From Actinomycetota bacterium (lineage in GTDB: Bacteria > Actinomycetota > Acidimicrobiia > Acidimicrobiales > Ilumatobacteraceae): DNA of 64,000 bases. Within the stretch, counting starts at the first letter, position 1, and each line of letters starts with the position of its first letter. This document shows, in pieces, positions 44,107-52,274 of the stretch. Under the pieces are notes generated by a model. That model worked only from the letters and a program-made list of their open reading frames with translations. It made no database searches and was not told where the DNA came from. Both the position numbers and the translations under genes were made by a program. The DNA lies in contig VFZC01000001.1 in assembly GCA_016871355.1 (NCBI GenBank), positions 1 to 64,000 on the forward strand, written 5' to 3'.

Positions 44107-45111
44107 TCAGCGACGCTGGCCCATAAACATGCGCTTCAACGCGTCGTAGTTCTCAATGCAGTGACCAGCACCGAGCACCACGGCTTCGAGTGGCATGTTC
44201 GACATGCGAACCGGAACCTGGGTCTCGCGTTCGATGCGTTCGGCGAGACCGCGAAGCAGTCCGCCACCACCCACGAGATACATACCGCGCACGAGGAAGT
44301 CTTGAGCGAGTTCGGGCGGCGCCTTGGCCAGACAACGCACGACCGACTGAACGATCTGCGTGATCACGTCGTCGATCGCGTAGCGGATTTCTTCGGGAGT
44401 CAGCACGACGGTCTTGGGCAGACCTTGCATGAGATCGCGCCCACTCACTTCGGCTTCCACTTCGTCGGGCGTCTCGGCAGCCGAACCAATGGCCACCTTG
44501 ATCTCTTCCGCGGTGCGTTCGCCGATCGCGATGCCGTGTTCGCGACGCACGTAGTTCTGAATCGCGTTGTCGATGTCGAAGCTTCCGACGCGCACCGCTT
44601 CGAGTGCGACGATGCCGCCGAGACTGATGACCGCGGTCTCACTCGTGCCACCGCCGATGTCGATGACCATGTTGCCGACCGGTTCGTCGATAGGGAGGTT
44701 GGCTCCAATGGCCGCGGCCATGGGCTGCTCGATGAGCTGGGCGTCGGCGGCACCGGCCCGGCGAGCAGCGTCGGTGACGGCCCGGCGCTCCACCTCGGTG
44801 ATGGCCGACGGGACGCATATGACCACCTTGGGACGGGTGAACCGGCTCACGCCGACCCGCTGGAGAAGCAGACGAATCATCCGCTCGGTGACGTCGAAGT
44901 CGGTGATGGCACCCCCACGGAGGGGCCGCACGGCGACGATGTAGCCGGGGGTCCGGCCGATCATGTGCCAGGCCTCGTGGCCGGTGGCCAGAACCTCGCC
45001 GGTCTGGCGATTGAGGGCGATGACCGACGGCTCGTTGAGCACGATGCCGCGACCCTTCATGTAGACGAGGGTGTTGGCCGTGCCGAGGTCGATCGCTAGG
45101 TCACGCGCCAT
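44107..45111 (-). CDS. mreB: Rod shape-determining protein MreB
   Basis: A 334-residue actin-like protein. DLAIDLGTANTLVYMKGRGIVLNEPSVIAL (phosphate 1), VIDIGGGTSETAVISLGG (phosphate 2), connecting motifs and the GGGGLLRGLAERIERET adenosine segment are intact. It forms membrane-associated filaments that guide wall synthesis. mreC and mreD, usually next to mreB, are absent; instead a small membrane protein gene overlaps its start by 11 bases. Confidence 0.95.
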   Translation of the reverse strand: MARDLAIDLGTANTLVYMKGRGIVLNEPSVIALNRQTGEVLATGHEAWHMIGRTPGYIVAVRPLRGGAITDFDVTERMIRLLLQRVGVSRFTRPKVVICVPSAITEVERRAVTDAARRAGAADAQLIEQPMAAAIGANLPIDEPVGNMVIDIGGGTSETAVISLGGIVALEAVRVGSFDIDNAIQNYVRREHGIAIGERTAEEIKVAIGSAAETPDEVEAEVSGRDLMQGLPKTVVLTPEEIRYAIDDVITQIVQSVVRCLAKAPPELAQDFLVRGMYLVGGGGLLRGLAERIERETQVPVRMSNMPLEAVVLGAGHCIENYDALKRMFMGQRR

Positions 45112-45295
45112 CGTCGTCCTCTTCTAGGTGTTGCACTCGATCGATCACTTGCTGCCGCGCTTCGGGTGAGAGCGCATCGAGATGACGACGAAAATCATCG
45201 ACACCGTCGTTGCTCGTGGGAGTGCGACGACTCACGATGAGAACCACGAACACCAACGCGATGACGATGACGACGACGACGAGAGCGGCGGTCAC
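45101..45295 (-). CDS. Small single-helix membrane protein upstream of mreB
   Basis: A 64-residue protein with an N-terminal membrane helix (LVVVVIVIALVFVVLIV) and a charged cytoplasmic or external tail (VDDFRRHLDALSPEARQQVIDRVQHLEEDDD) that could be amphipathic. Start ATG at 45295, directly after the moaE stop; its end overlaps the mreB start. Unknown family, but coupling to mreB suggests a role with it at the membrane. Confidence 0.7.
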   Translation of the reverse strand: MTAALVVVVIVIALVFVVLIVSRRTPTSNDGVDDFRRHLDALSPEARQQVIDRVQHLEEDDDGA

Positions 45296-45799
45296 TCAGA
45301 CACCCGCCTCGTCGGACGACCGCACGCCTGACGGTTCGGTGACTTCGGTGGCACCCGTTCCCCACGCCGAACCACCGGCCCACTCTTCGCGCTTCCAGAT
45401 GGGAGCGGCGGCCTTGAGCGCGTCGATGGCGAAACGAGCCGCCGCGAATGCCTCCGGTCGGTGCGGGGCTGACACGACCACCAGCACCGAACTCTCGCCG
45501 AGGGCGAGCCGACCCACACGATGGATGAGAGCGATGCGCCCCAGGCCGGCCCAGCGAGCGCGCGTCTCGTCGGCGATAGCCCGAAACCGTGGCACGACTT
45601 CCTCGTCGTACGCCTCGTACTCGAGATGGGTGACACCGGTGCGCAACTCGCCGGCCTCTTCGGCGTGATCGCGCACGGTTCCGGAGAACACGACAACGGC
45701 TCCACAATCGGAACGAACCGCCCAGTCGTACACCGCTCCGACCGACAGTGGTTCTTCGGTGACGGCGAACCAGTGATCAGTCGTCTGCTCGGAGAACAC
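45296..45799 (-). CDS. moaE: Molybdopterin synthase catalytic subunit MoaE
   Basis: A 167-residue MoaE. EPLSVGAVYDWAVRSDCGAVVVFSGTVRD at the start, LEYEAYDEEVVPRFRAIADE, IALIHRVGRLALGESSVLVVVSAPHRPEAFAAARFAIDALKAAAPIWKRE with the conserved Lys. It converts precursor Z to molybdopterin with MoaD, which is not in the window. The cofactor would serve the molybdenum hydroxylase and sulfite-oxidase-fold proteins here. GTG 45799 with a TACCAT -10 six bases upstream. Confidence 0.94.
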   Translation of the reverse strand: MFSEQTTDHWFAVTEEPLSVGAVYDWAVRSDCGAVVVFSGTVRDHAEEAGELRTGVTHLEYEAYDEEVVPRFRAIADETRARWAGLGRIALIHRVGRLALGESSVLVVVSAPHRPEAFAAARFAIDALKAAAPIWKREEWAGGSAWGTGATEVTEPSGVRSSDEAGV

Positions 45800-45805
45800 G
45801 AAGCG

Positions 45806-45811
45806 ATGGTA
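45806..45811 (-). promoter_or_regulatory. -10 element for moaE
   Basis: Minus-strand TACCAT six bases before GTG 45799, no Shine-Dalgarno; leaderless type. It probably drives moaE, the small membrane gene and mreB. Confidence 0.6.
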
Positions 45812-45882
45812 TCGGTTGCCGCGTCGTGGTCGGGCGGGGGCGAACCCACTCGGTGCGGAATGATCACTAACCTCACACGGTC

Positions 45883-46668
45883 GTGGGCATCGACGAAAAC
45901 AATCCCGACCGCGAGTCGGCCTCGTCGGCTGGTTCGTACCCGGCCGCGCCGCTACCTCCGCACGAACGAACATGGCGTCACCCGTCCGAAGTCGGGCTCA
46001 CGCAAAGTGTCGTGGCGGCAAATCCTTCCTCGGTCGCCGAGGTAGGCCGAGGCGTCGTCGGCGTCTCGGTTCTCCTCGGAGTGTGTCTCGTGGTCGGACT
46101 CGTCATTCTCTCGCGTCCGTCCTCGGGCGAATCCGATGCCGCGACCGTCGTGCGCCTCACGAGCGCCGACCTCGCGTACGCACGCATCAGCGCCAACCGA
46201 GATGCGCAACCGCCGATGGCCGTGCGCGTGGGTGACTCCGACGTTCTCATCACCACGCAGTTGGCCGTAGGAGACGAAGAACAGATCGACGCGTTCATGG
46301 CCGACGGCGAGAAAGCGTCACTCGAGGTCGCCTACGTCGATCCGGTGTCATCCATCGCGGTGCTGGTGTCGGGTGACAACACCGCGAGACCTGGGGCCGC
46401 ACTTCCGTCACGAGCCGTCGATCTCGGTCAAGACGTGATCGTGCTCTCCGAAACTCCGCTTCGACTGCGCGTCGATTCGATCACCGGCCATGTGGCCATG
46501 CTCACATCCAACTCGTCGTTCGACCCGGCGGCCGTCGCCGAAGGTGCACCCGTCGTCGATCAATCCGGACAGTTGGTGGGCATCTGCACGCACATCGGCG
46601 AACGCCTCGCGATCGTGATGACCAACACGATCTCCGACGTGCTCGCCGATGTTTTCGCGAACGACTGA
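45883..46668 (+). CDS. Membrane-anchored trypsin-fold protein lacking the catalytic serine
   Basis: A 261-residue protein. The N-terminal part has PLPPHERTWRHPSEVG, a segment I associate with HtrA-like proteins of these bacteria; then a membrane helix (VGVSVLLGVCLVVGLVIL); then an extracellular domain whose end (AVAEGAPVVDQSGQLVGICTH) matches the GNSGGP-LVD-x-G-xVVGI region of trypsin-like proteases but with EGAP instead of SGGP. The nucleophile is thus missing; probably a binding or scaffold protein. GTG 45883, TAACCT nine bases upstream. Confidence 0.7.
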   Translation: MGIDENNPDRESASSAGSYPAAPLPPHERTWRHPSEVGLTQSVVAANPSSVAEVGRGVVGVSVLLGVCLVVGLVILSRPSSGESDAATVVRLTSADLAYARISANRDAQPPMAVRVGDSDVLITTQLAVGDEEQIDAFMADGEKASLEVAYVDPVSSIAVLVSGDNTARPGAALPSRAVDLGQDVIVLSETPLRLRVDSITGHVAMLTSNSSFDPAAVAEGAPVVDQSGQLVGICTHIGERLAIVMTNTISDVLADVFAND

Positions 46669-46683
46669 CGCGAACGGCTGACG
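46658..46683 (+). repeat. Tandem 13-base duplication at a gene end
   Basis: Two copies of CGAACG(A/G)CTGACG at 46658-46670 and 46671-46683, with a partial third copy after them. The first carries the stop codon (46666-46668) of the trypsin-fold gene. Probably a slippage duplication. Confidence 0.55.
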
Positions 46684-46696
46684 CGAGACTGGTCGA

Positions 46697-47737
46697 TCAG
46701 CGACCGCGGCGTCGAACGGCGAACAACACTCCGGCAATCACGTTCACGAGCACGAGCACCATCGCCACCAAGGCAATTTCCTGTTTGCGCTTCGGTGTGA
46801 GCATCGTCCACCATTTGGTTTCGGTGCCCTCCACGAAGGCTTGCTCATTGGTGACCGACGGAGCCCAGCCCTCGGCCCGCAACTTGCCGTTGGAGACCAG
46901 CCACGGCGACCGCACATAGGGCCGCAGACCAGGGGGAATGGGGCCGCGCTGGAACCGCCAGCGCAGGTCGGCCACGGTCTCGGCAACTCGGTCGGGTAAG
47001 CGCAGTCGCGGGGCCAATCCCCACAGCGATCGCACCCGAGAACCAGGAACGTGTCCATCGGGAGCCACATTGTAAATGCCCGACAGTCGTTTGTCGACGG
47101 CGAGTACTACCGCAGCCGCCAAGTCGTCGAGATGCAAGAACTGTGCCGGCACGTCGTCTTCACCGAGACGACCACCCATACCCGCGGCGAGAGCACGCAC
47201 CAGCGATGAGGTTCCGTCAGCGGCCATGGCCGGCACCGGACGCAGAACACACGTGGTGCGGCGTTCGTCGTCGTCACCCCAATCATCGACCATCTGCTCG
47301 ACCGTGGCCAACTGGCGCGCGAACGCGAAACCGAAGTCGGGTCGCACGGCGACGTCTTCGGTGAGCGGCACCGGATTGTTGGGCCACGCGCCGTACACCA
47401 TGGCCGACGACAACAGAACGATGTGCTTCACGTTGCGAGCCGACGCCGCTGCGAGCAACTCGGGTGTTCCGACCGCGGCACTGCGACCTCGTGTGGCGAG
47501 AGCGTCATGGTCGCCCGGAGCGAGATGCACGACGACGTCGATGTCACCGTCGACGAGAGCGGCCAGGTCGTCACCGCGACGGGCCTCGTGAACGTCGTAC
47601 GTATCGACGGTGCGAAGTCGCTCGACGACGCGACGGCCCAGCGGCCAGGTGGCACCGGTGACAACGATCGTGGTCAGCCCCGAGCGCGTTGCACGATCGG
47701 CGGGGCTTGCGCTGAGAGGCGGTGTGTCGAGTGACAT
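46697..47737 (-). CDS. NAD-dependent epimerase/dehydratase-like protein with C-terminal membrane helix
   Basis: A 346-residue extended SDR protein. The dinucleotide-binding motif is TTIVVTGATWPLGRRVVERL; VHLAPGDHDAL follows; VLLSSAMVYGAWPNNPVPLTED holds the Ser and a YG where YxxxK is expected, but the Lys four residues later is absent; instead FGFAFARQLATVEQM follows. A C-terminal helix (IALVAMVLVLVNVIAGVLF) anchors it. May be a divergent or non-catalytic member. ATG 47737; TACGGT seven bases upstream. Confidence 0.82.
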   Translation of the reverse strand: MSLDTPPLSASPADRATRSGLTTIVVTGATWPLGRRVVERLRTVDTYDVHEARRGDDLAALVDGDIDVVVHLAPGDHDALATRGRSAAVGTPELLAAASARNVKHIVLLSSAMVYGAWPNNPVPLTEDVAVRPDFGFAFARQLATVEQMVDDWGDDDERRTTCVLRPVPAMAADGTSSLVRALAAGMGGRLGEDDVPAQFLHLDDLAAAVVLAVDKRLSGIYNVAPDGHVPGSRVRSLWGLAPRLRLPDRVAETVADLRWRFQRGPIPPGLRPYVRSPWLVSNGKLRAEGWAPSVTNEQAFVEGTETKWWTMLTPKRKQEIALVAMVLVLVNVIAGVLFAVRRRGR

Positions 47738-47744
47738 TGGGAAG

Positions 47745-47750
47745 ACCGTA
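47745..47750 (-). promoter_or_regulatory. -10 element for the epimerase-like gene
   Basis: Minus-strand TACGGT seven bases before ATG 47737; leaderless type. Confidence 0.5.
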
Positions 47751-47795
47751 GTCGTGATTTCCCGGGGTCGAAAGCGGCGCATCACCGACCGGCCG

Positions 47796-47801
47796 TAGGC
47801 T
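47796..47801 (+). promoter_or_regulatory. -10 element for the DUF2342 gene
   Basis: TAGGCT six bases before ATG 47808, no Shine-Dalgarno; leaderless type. Confidence 0.6.
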
Positions 47802-47807
47802 CGCTCC

Positions 47808-49004
47808 ATGTCCGGTGACCTCCCCCGCCCTGGTGACGACGAGTCGCCATTCGGCGGCCTGCCGTTCTTCGGCGACATCATGAAGATGTTCGCTGGTCAA
47901 GGCCCGATCCAGTGGGACACCGCGCGACAGATCGCGCTTCTCACCGCAACCGAAGGTCGTTCGGAGAACAACCCCGATCCGGCCGCGCGCGTGGCGTTCG
48001 TCGATCTGGCCCGCATCGTGTCGCTACAGATCCAATCGGTGACCGGTCGACCCGACGCGTCTCTCGACGTCGAACCCAACGTCGTCACTCGGGCGATGTG
48101 GGTGCAGCGGACTCTCGACGACTACAAACCTCTCTTCACCGATCTGGCCACCGCATTGCAGTCGGGACAACCGACCACCGACGACGACTCGTCGTCCGAC
48201 CCGTTTGCCGCGATGTTCAGCCAACTCAGCGGCATGCTCGCGCCGGTGATGATGGGAATGACCGTGGGATCGATGGTGGGTCTCGTCGCGCGTCGAGCGT
48301 TCGGTCAGTACGACTTGCCGCTCCCCCGCGGTACCGGTGCGCCGATGTTCGTGATCGACAACATCGACTCGTTCGCCGACGACTGGAGTCTGCCCCGCGA
48401 CGACGTGCGCATGTGGACTCTCATCAACGAGTACTCGCTGCACACCGTGCTCGGCATCAGCCACATTCGCGAGCGATTCGACCGCCTCGTGCGCCGTCAC
48501 GCCGCTTCGTTCCGGCCGAACCCGTCGGCCATTTCCGACAAGCTGTCGTCTCTCGAGTCGGACGATCCGATGGCGATGATGCAGTCGCTGCAGAAGGTGT
48601 TCGCCGATCCCGAGGTGTTGCTCGGTGCCGTGCGCACGTCCGAGCAAGACGCACTGCAACCCGAACTCGACGTCATCCTCGCACTGGTGGTGGGTTGGGC
48701 CGACCACATCGCCGATCAGGTGGGTGCGCGCATTCTCGGCAATCCGGGACGCCTCGCCGAAGCCGCGCGACGTCGCCGCATCGAATCGGGTGACGACACG
48801 GCCTTCGTCGAGAAGTTGCTCGGCCTGCGCCTCAATCGCGCTCAGGTCGAGCGCGGCAAGTCGTTCATCACCGGTGTGATCGAGCGTGCTGGTGCCGATG
48901 GCCTGTCGCCACTGTTGCGGTCGGCGGAAGCGCTGCCCACCGTGGCCGAATTCGATGCGCCGGGCCTGTGGCTGGCCCGCCTCGACGTCAGTCCTCCGGC
49001 GTGA
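47808..49004 (+). CDS. DUF2342 (zincin-like) family protein with degenerate active site
   Basis: A 398-residue actinobacterial protein of the DUF2342 'zinc-dependent metalloprotease' family: PIQWDTARQIALLTA at the start, PLPRGTGAPMFVIDNIDSFADDW in the centre, LLGLRLNRAQVERGKSFITGVIERAG near the end. In active members an HExxH motif is expected after the central block; here the corresponding helix reads RMWTLINEYSLHTVLGISH, so the first His is replaced by Asn and the last by Leu. Probably not a zinc protease. Some relatives are linked with F420 genes. Overlaps the convergent MFS gene by 17 bases. Confidence 0.8.
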   Translation: MSGDLPRPGDDESPFGGLPFFGDIMKMFAGQGPIQWDTARQIALLTATEGRSENNPDPAARVAFVDLARIVSLQIQSVTGRPDASLDVEPNVVTRAMWVQRTLDDYKPLFTDLATALQSGQPTTDDDSSSDPFAAMFSQLSGMLAPVMMGMTVGSMVGLVARRAFGQYDLPLPRGTGAPMFVIDNIDSFADDWSLPRDDVRMWTLINEYSLHTVLGISHIRERFDRLVRRHAASFRPNPSAISDKLSSLESDDPMAMMQSLQKVFADPEVLLGAVRTSEQDALQPELDVILALVVGWADHIADQVGARILGNPGRLAEAARRRRIESGDDTAFVEKLLGLRLNRAQVERGKSFITGVIERAGADGLSPLLRSAEALPTVAEFDAPGLWLARLDVSPPA

Positions 49005-50337
49005 ACCGCCGACGCACGTAGTTGCGCAGTTTCGGGACCTCCACCGAGCCCTTCGCCAATTGCGACAGGCTGAACCAGTAGGCCGTCGCACCGGCGAAAC
49101 CGATACCGCCGACCACCCCGAAGCCGACGATGCCGGGGAGATCGAGAGCCACCGGTACGAGTCCGGCACCCACCCACATCAATTGGAATCGTGTCGCGAA
49201 GTTGGCCAGCGCACGACCACGGTTCGCGTCGGGCGCATCGCGCTGCACGATGGTCTCGAACGCCATGTTGCCGATCGCGGCGGCGAAGTTCACCAGGGCC
49301 GCCGCGAGCAGAGCCACCAGTGTGGTTGGCAACACCGCCGCGAACACTCCCGCCATACCGATGATCGTCAAACCCACGATGAGCAGTGACTCGACGCGCG
49401 GAAAACGACGCAGCGACCTCGCGCTCAAGTTGCCCAGCAGCGTTCCGACCGCGGCGAGCGACACCGCCACCCCGAACCAGAACGTTCCGAACTGCGGACC
49501 GAAGTGGTACTCGGTCTGACGCCAGAGGCCGTTCTCCGACAGACCGATCACCTGCGATCGTTGCGGATCGGCGAACCAGAACGCCAGATGGAAGAACAGA
49601 AAACCGACGCTGGCGCGAATGAGCCCCTGAGCCGTGGACGCCACGATCACACCCACCTGACGCAGCTCCGCGATCTCGAGTTCGGCCGGTTCGTCGCGGG
49701 CCACCGAACGCTTGGGCAACCGCAGCGCCTGAGTGGTGGCCAGCACGAAGATGATCGCGCCGAACATGAGCGTGGTCTGAGCCGAGATCAGGCTCAGCAC
49801 ACCGGCCGGTACGGCGGCGAGAAAACCCACGATGCCGGCCGTGACTCCCAACTTGGCGTTGGCTTCCACCAGGTCGGATTCGCTACGGGTGAGCGTCGGG
49901 AGCATGGCCGACTTCGAGACGCCATACGTCTTGTTGAGCACCATGGCCAAGAAGGCCAAGGGAAACAGGAACAACGAATCGAGTTGCCACACCATCAGAA
50001 CCATCACCATCGCGCGCAATGCGGCGATGAGCGTCACCAGCAAGCGGCGACCGCCGGGCATGCGATCGATCACCGGGCCGATGAATCGACCGAGCACCAC
50101 GAACGGGGCGAACGAAACGGCGAGAAAGAGAATGACGCGGCTGCGCGCTTCGCCGGGCGTGATCGACAAGAAGAGCGAATCGGCGAGCGCGACCGCCATC
50201 GACGCTTCACCGGCGGCCATCAAGGCGTGCACCCTCACCAACCGCGTGAACGGAGACCCCACCACACGGTGCTGATGCTTGGGCGGGACGTACGACTTGC
50301 CGCGCCCTCGACCGGGAAGCAGCCGCTCGTCACTCAC
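48988..50337 (-). CDS. MFS-like multi-helix transporter
   Basis: A 449-residue polytopic protein with about 12 helices. The first is near residue 45; a long basic cytoplasmic start (RLLPGRGRGKSYVPPKHQHR) precedes it; between helices 6 and 7 is a charged loop (RLPKRSVARDEPAELEIAELRQ). Resembles MFS permeases of unknown substrate common in actinobacteria. GTG 50337 is supported by a TAACAT -10 six bases upstream. Its C-terminus overlaps DUF2342. Confidence 0.82.
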   Translation of the reverse strand: MSDERLLPGRGRGKSYVPPKHQHRVVGSPFTRLVRVHALMAAGEASMAVALADSLFLSITPGEARSRVILFLAVSFAPFVVLGRFIGPVIDRMPGGRRLLVTLIAALRAMVMVLMVWQLDSLFLFPLAFLAMVLNKTYGVSKSAMLPTLTRSESDLVEANAKLGVTAGIVGFLAAVPAGVLSLISAQTTLMFGAIIFVLATTQALRLPKRSVARDEPAELEIAELRQVGVIVASTAQGLIRASVGFLFFHLAFWFADPQRSQVIGLSENGLWRQTEYHFGPQFGTFWFGVAVSLAAVGTLLGNLSARSLRRFPRVESLLIVGLTIIGMAGVFAAVLPTTLVALLAAALVNFAAAIGNMAFETIVQRDAPDANRGRALANFATRFQLMWVGAGLVPVALDLPGIVGFGVVGGIGFAGATAYWFSLSQLAKGSVEVPKLRNYVRRRFTPED

Positions 50338-50343
50338 GACACG

Positions 50344-50349
50344 ATGTTA
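50344..50349 (-). promoter_or_regulatory. -10 element for the MFS gene
   Basis: Minus-strand TAACAT six bases before GTG 50337; leaderless type. Confidence 0.55.
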
Positions 50350-50379
50350 GGTTCCGGGCCAGAAGTACCCGGGGACACG

Positions 50380-51087
50380 TCAGCGCGAACGCTCGTACTT
50401 GTAGCCGAGACCTCGGATCGTGACGATACGCGTGGGGTTCGCCGGATCGGACTCGATCTTCGACCGCAATCGTTTGATGTGAACGTCGAGGGTCTTGGTG
50501 TCGCCGACGTAGTCCATCCCCCAGATCCGGTCGATGATGTTCTCGCGCGACACCACCCGACCAGCGTTGGCGAGTAGCAAGTGAAGGAGTTCGAACTCCT
50601 TGAGAGGCATCAGCACGGCCGCGCCTCTCACGTTTACCCGGTGTTCGTCCGGGTCGAGCGACACATCGCCCACGGTCAAGGCACCGAACATCGACTCGGC
50701 TTCCTCCGGTGCCGACTCCTCGGAGATGCGACGCATCACGGCTCGCATACGAGCCACGAGTTCGCGCATGCGGTACGGCTTGGTCACATAATCGTCAGCG
50801 CCAACTTCGAGCCCCACGACCGTGTCGATTTCGGCTCCCTTGGCCGTGACCATGATGATGGGTACCCGAGTCTTCTTGCGAAGTTGACGACAGACGTCGA
50901 TTCCCGACATCTTCGGCAGCATCACGTCGAGAAGGACGACGTCAGGGCGGGCCTCGTCGAACTTCGTGAGTGCTTCGATACCATCGCGCGCCACGACGAC
51001 CCTGAAGCCCTCACGGCTGAGACCCACGGTGAGTGCGTCGACGAAACTCTCCTCGTCTTCCACCAAGAGAACTGTTTGAACTGCCAT
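50380..51087 (-). CDS. regX3: Phosphate response regulator (RegX3/PhoB/PhoP-like)
   Basis: A 235-residue OmpR-family regulator. The receiver domain has D11/E12 and the phospho-acceptor D54 (VLLDVMLPKMSG); the winged helix includes VNVRGAAVLMPLKEFELLHLLLANAGRVVSRENIIDRIWG and TKTLDVHIKRLRSKIE. It lies after senX3 in a unit with phoU and pst, so it should control the phosphate regulon by binding the PHO-box-like repeats seen here. Could equally be named phoP or phoB. Confidence 0.95.
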   Translation of the reverse strand: MAVQTVLLVEDEESFVDALTVGLSREGFRVVVARDGIEALTKFDEARPDVVLLDVMLPKMSGIDVCRQLRKKTRVPIIMVTAKGAEIDTVVGLEVGADDYVTKPYRMRELVARMRAVMRRISEESAPEEAESMFGALTVGDVSLDPDEHRVNVRGAAVLMPLKEFELLHLLLANAGRVVSRENIIDRIWGMDYVGDTKTLDVHIKRLRSKIESDPANPTRIVTIRGLGYKYERSR

Positions 51088-51101
51088 CGTGGAGTCCTCT
51101 C

Positions 51102-52274
51102 TCAGCCGGCTTCTGATAACGACGAAGCGACGGTCAGGCCGGGAGCGGCCGGAATACGCAGGGTGAACGTGGAGCCTTCGCCCTCGATGCTGCTCACGAG
51201 TACGTCTCCACCGTGGTTGTTGGCCACGTGGCGAACGATGGCCAGGCCCAGACCCGTGCCGCCCGTTTCACGTGAGCGAGCTCGATCGACGCGGTAGAAG
51301 CGCTCGAAGATCCGGTCGAGATCGCGCGACGGAATTCCCATTCCCTCGTCGCGTACTCGCATGTCGACGCTGAGCCCGTCGGTGCTGGCCGACACTTCCA
51401 CCAGCTTGCCGGACTCCGAGTACTTGACCGCGTTCTCCACCAGGTTGCCGAGAGCCGAAACGATCTGGCGTCGATCGCCGAGCACCTTGAGACGCTCGCC
51501 AGGCTCGAGCACCCGCAGGACCACGCCTCGTCGGTCGGCAAGAGTTCGCACGCGATCGACGGCCTCGGCGATCACCAAGCCGACAGCAATCGCTTCCTTG
51601 ATCGCCTCGCCGCCGAGTTCGATACGCGACAACTCGAGAAGATCGTCAATGGTGCGCCCGGCTCGTATGGATTCTTCGACCATCTTCGACGAGAGCCGCC
51701 GGATGACCTCAGGTTCGGTTTCATCGGCCAGAGCCTCGGCCAGAACAGCCAGCGCCCCGACCGGAGTCTTGAGTTCGTGGCTGATGTTGGCCACGAAGTC
51801 GGTGCGTACGGCATCGAGGCGTGAACGTTCGGTGATGTCTTCGATCGTCGCGAGTGCCCCACCCTCTTCGATGGGATAGGCGGCCACGAGAACCACACGA
51901 CTCGGCGGGCCGAACAATTCGATCACCTGGCGACGGTGTTCGCCCGACAACGCACCGCGGAGATGCACATCAACTGCCTCGTCGACCAGAACATCGGCGT
52001 GCAATGCCCCGGTCATTCCCGAAGCCACGCGGTTGCGGAACAAGACCTCGCCTTTGGCCGAGGCAACCACCACACCAACCGTGAGGGAGTCGAGTGCTGT
52101 ACGGATGAGAAGAGACTGGTTCTCGAAACGGGCTATCGCATCGTTGGTTCTCTCGGATGCGGCCTTTTCGAGATTGCGGGCTCGATTGTGAAAGCGCGAC
52201 TTCAAGAAGGGAACCGCGATCAACAAGGCGAGACCGAGGCCGACGATGACCCCCAGAACGAATGACATGCTCAC
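51102..52274 (-). CDS. senX3: Phosphate sensor histidine kinase (SenX3/PhoR-like)
   Basis: A 390-residue kinase. One N-terminal membrane helix (about 5-24), a linker helix, a PAS domain (about 55-150), HisKA with the phospho-accepting His166 (NISHELKTPVGAL), and HATPase blocks NLVENAVKYSESG and GTGLGLAIVRHVANNHGG. No periplasmic domain, so it senses phosphate through PstSCAB-PhoU contact. GTG 52274 overlaps the phoU stop (GTGA); ATG 52268 is the alternative. Confidence 0.94.
   Translation of the reverse strand: MSMSFVLGVIVGLGLALLIAVPFLKSRFHNRARNLEKAASERTNDAIARFENQSLLIRTALDSLTVGVVVASAKGEVLFRNRVASGMTGALHADVLVDEAVDVHLRGALSGEHRRQVIELFGPPSRVVLVAAYPIEEGGALATIEDITERSRLDAVRTDFVANISHELKTPVGALAVLAEALADETEPEVIRRLSSKMVEESIRAGRTIDDLLELSRIELGGEAIKEAIAVGLVIAEAVDRVRTLADRRGVVLRVLEPGERLKVLGDRRQIVSALGNLVENAVKYSESGKLVEVSASTDGLSVDMRVRDEGMGIPSRDLDRIFERFYRVDRARSRETGGTGLGLAIVRHVANNHGGDVLVSSIEGEGSTFTLRIPAAPGLTVASSLSEAG

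Noticed and set aside
50351-50378. Terminator after regX3
   Set aside because: Only about five Watson-Crick pairs (CCGGG/CCCGG) with a long loop; not convincing.
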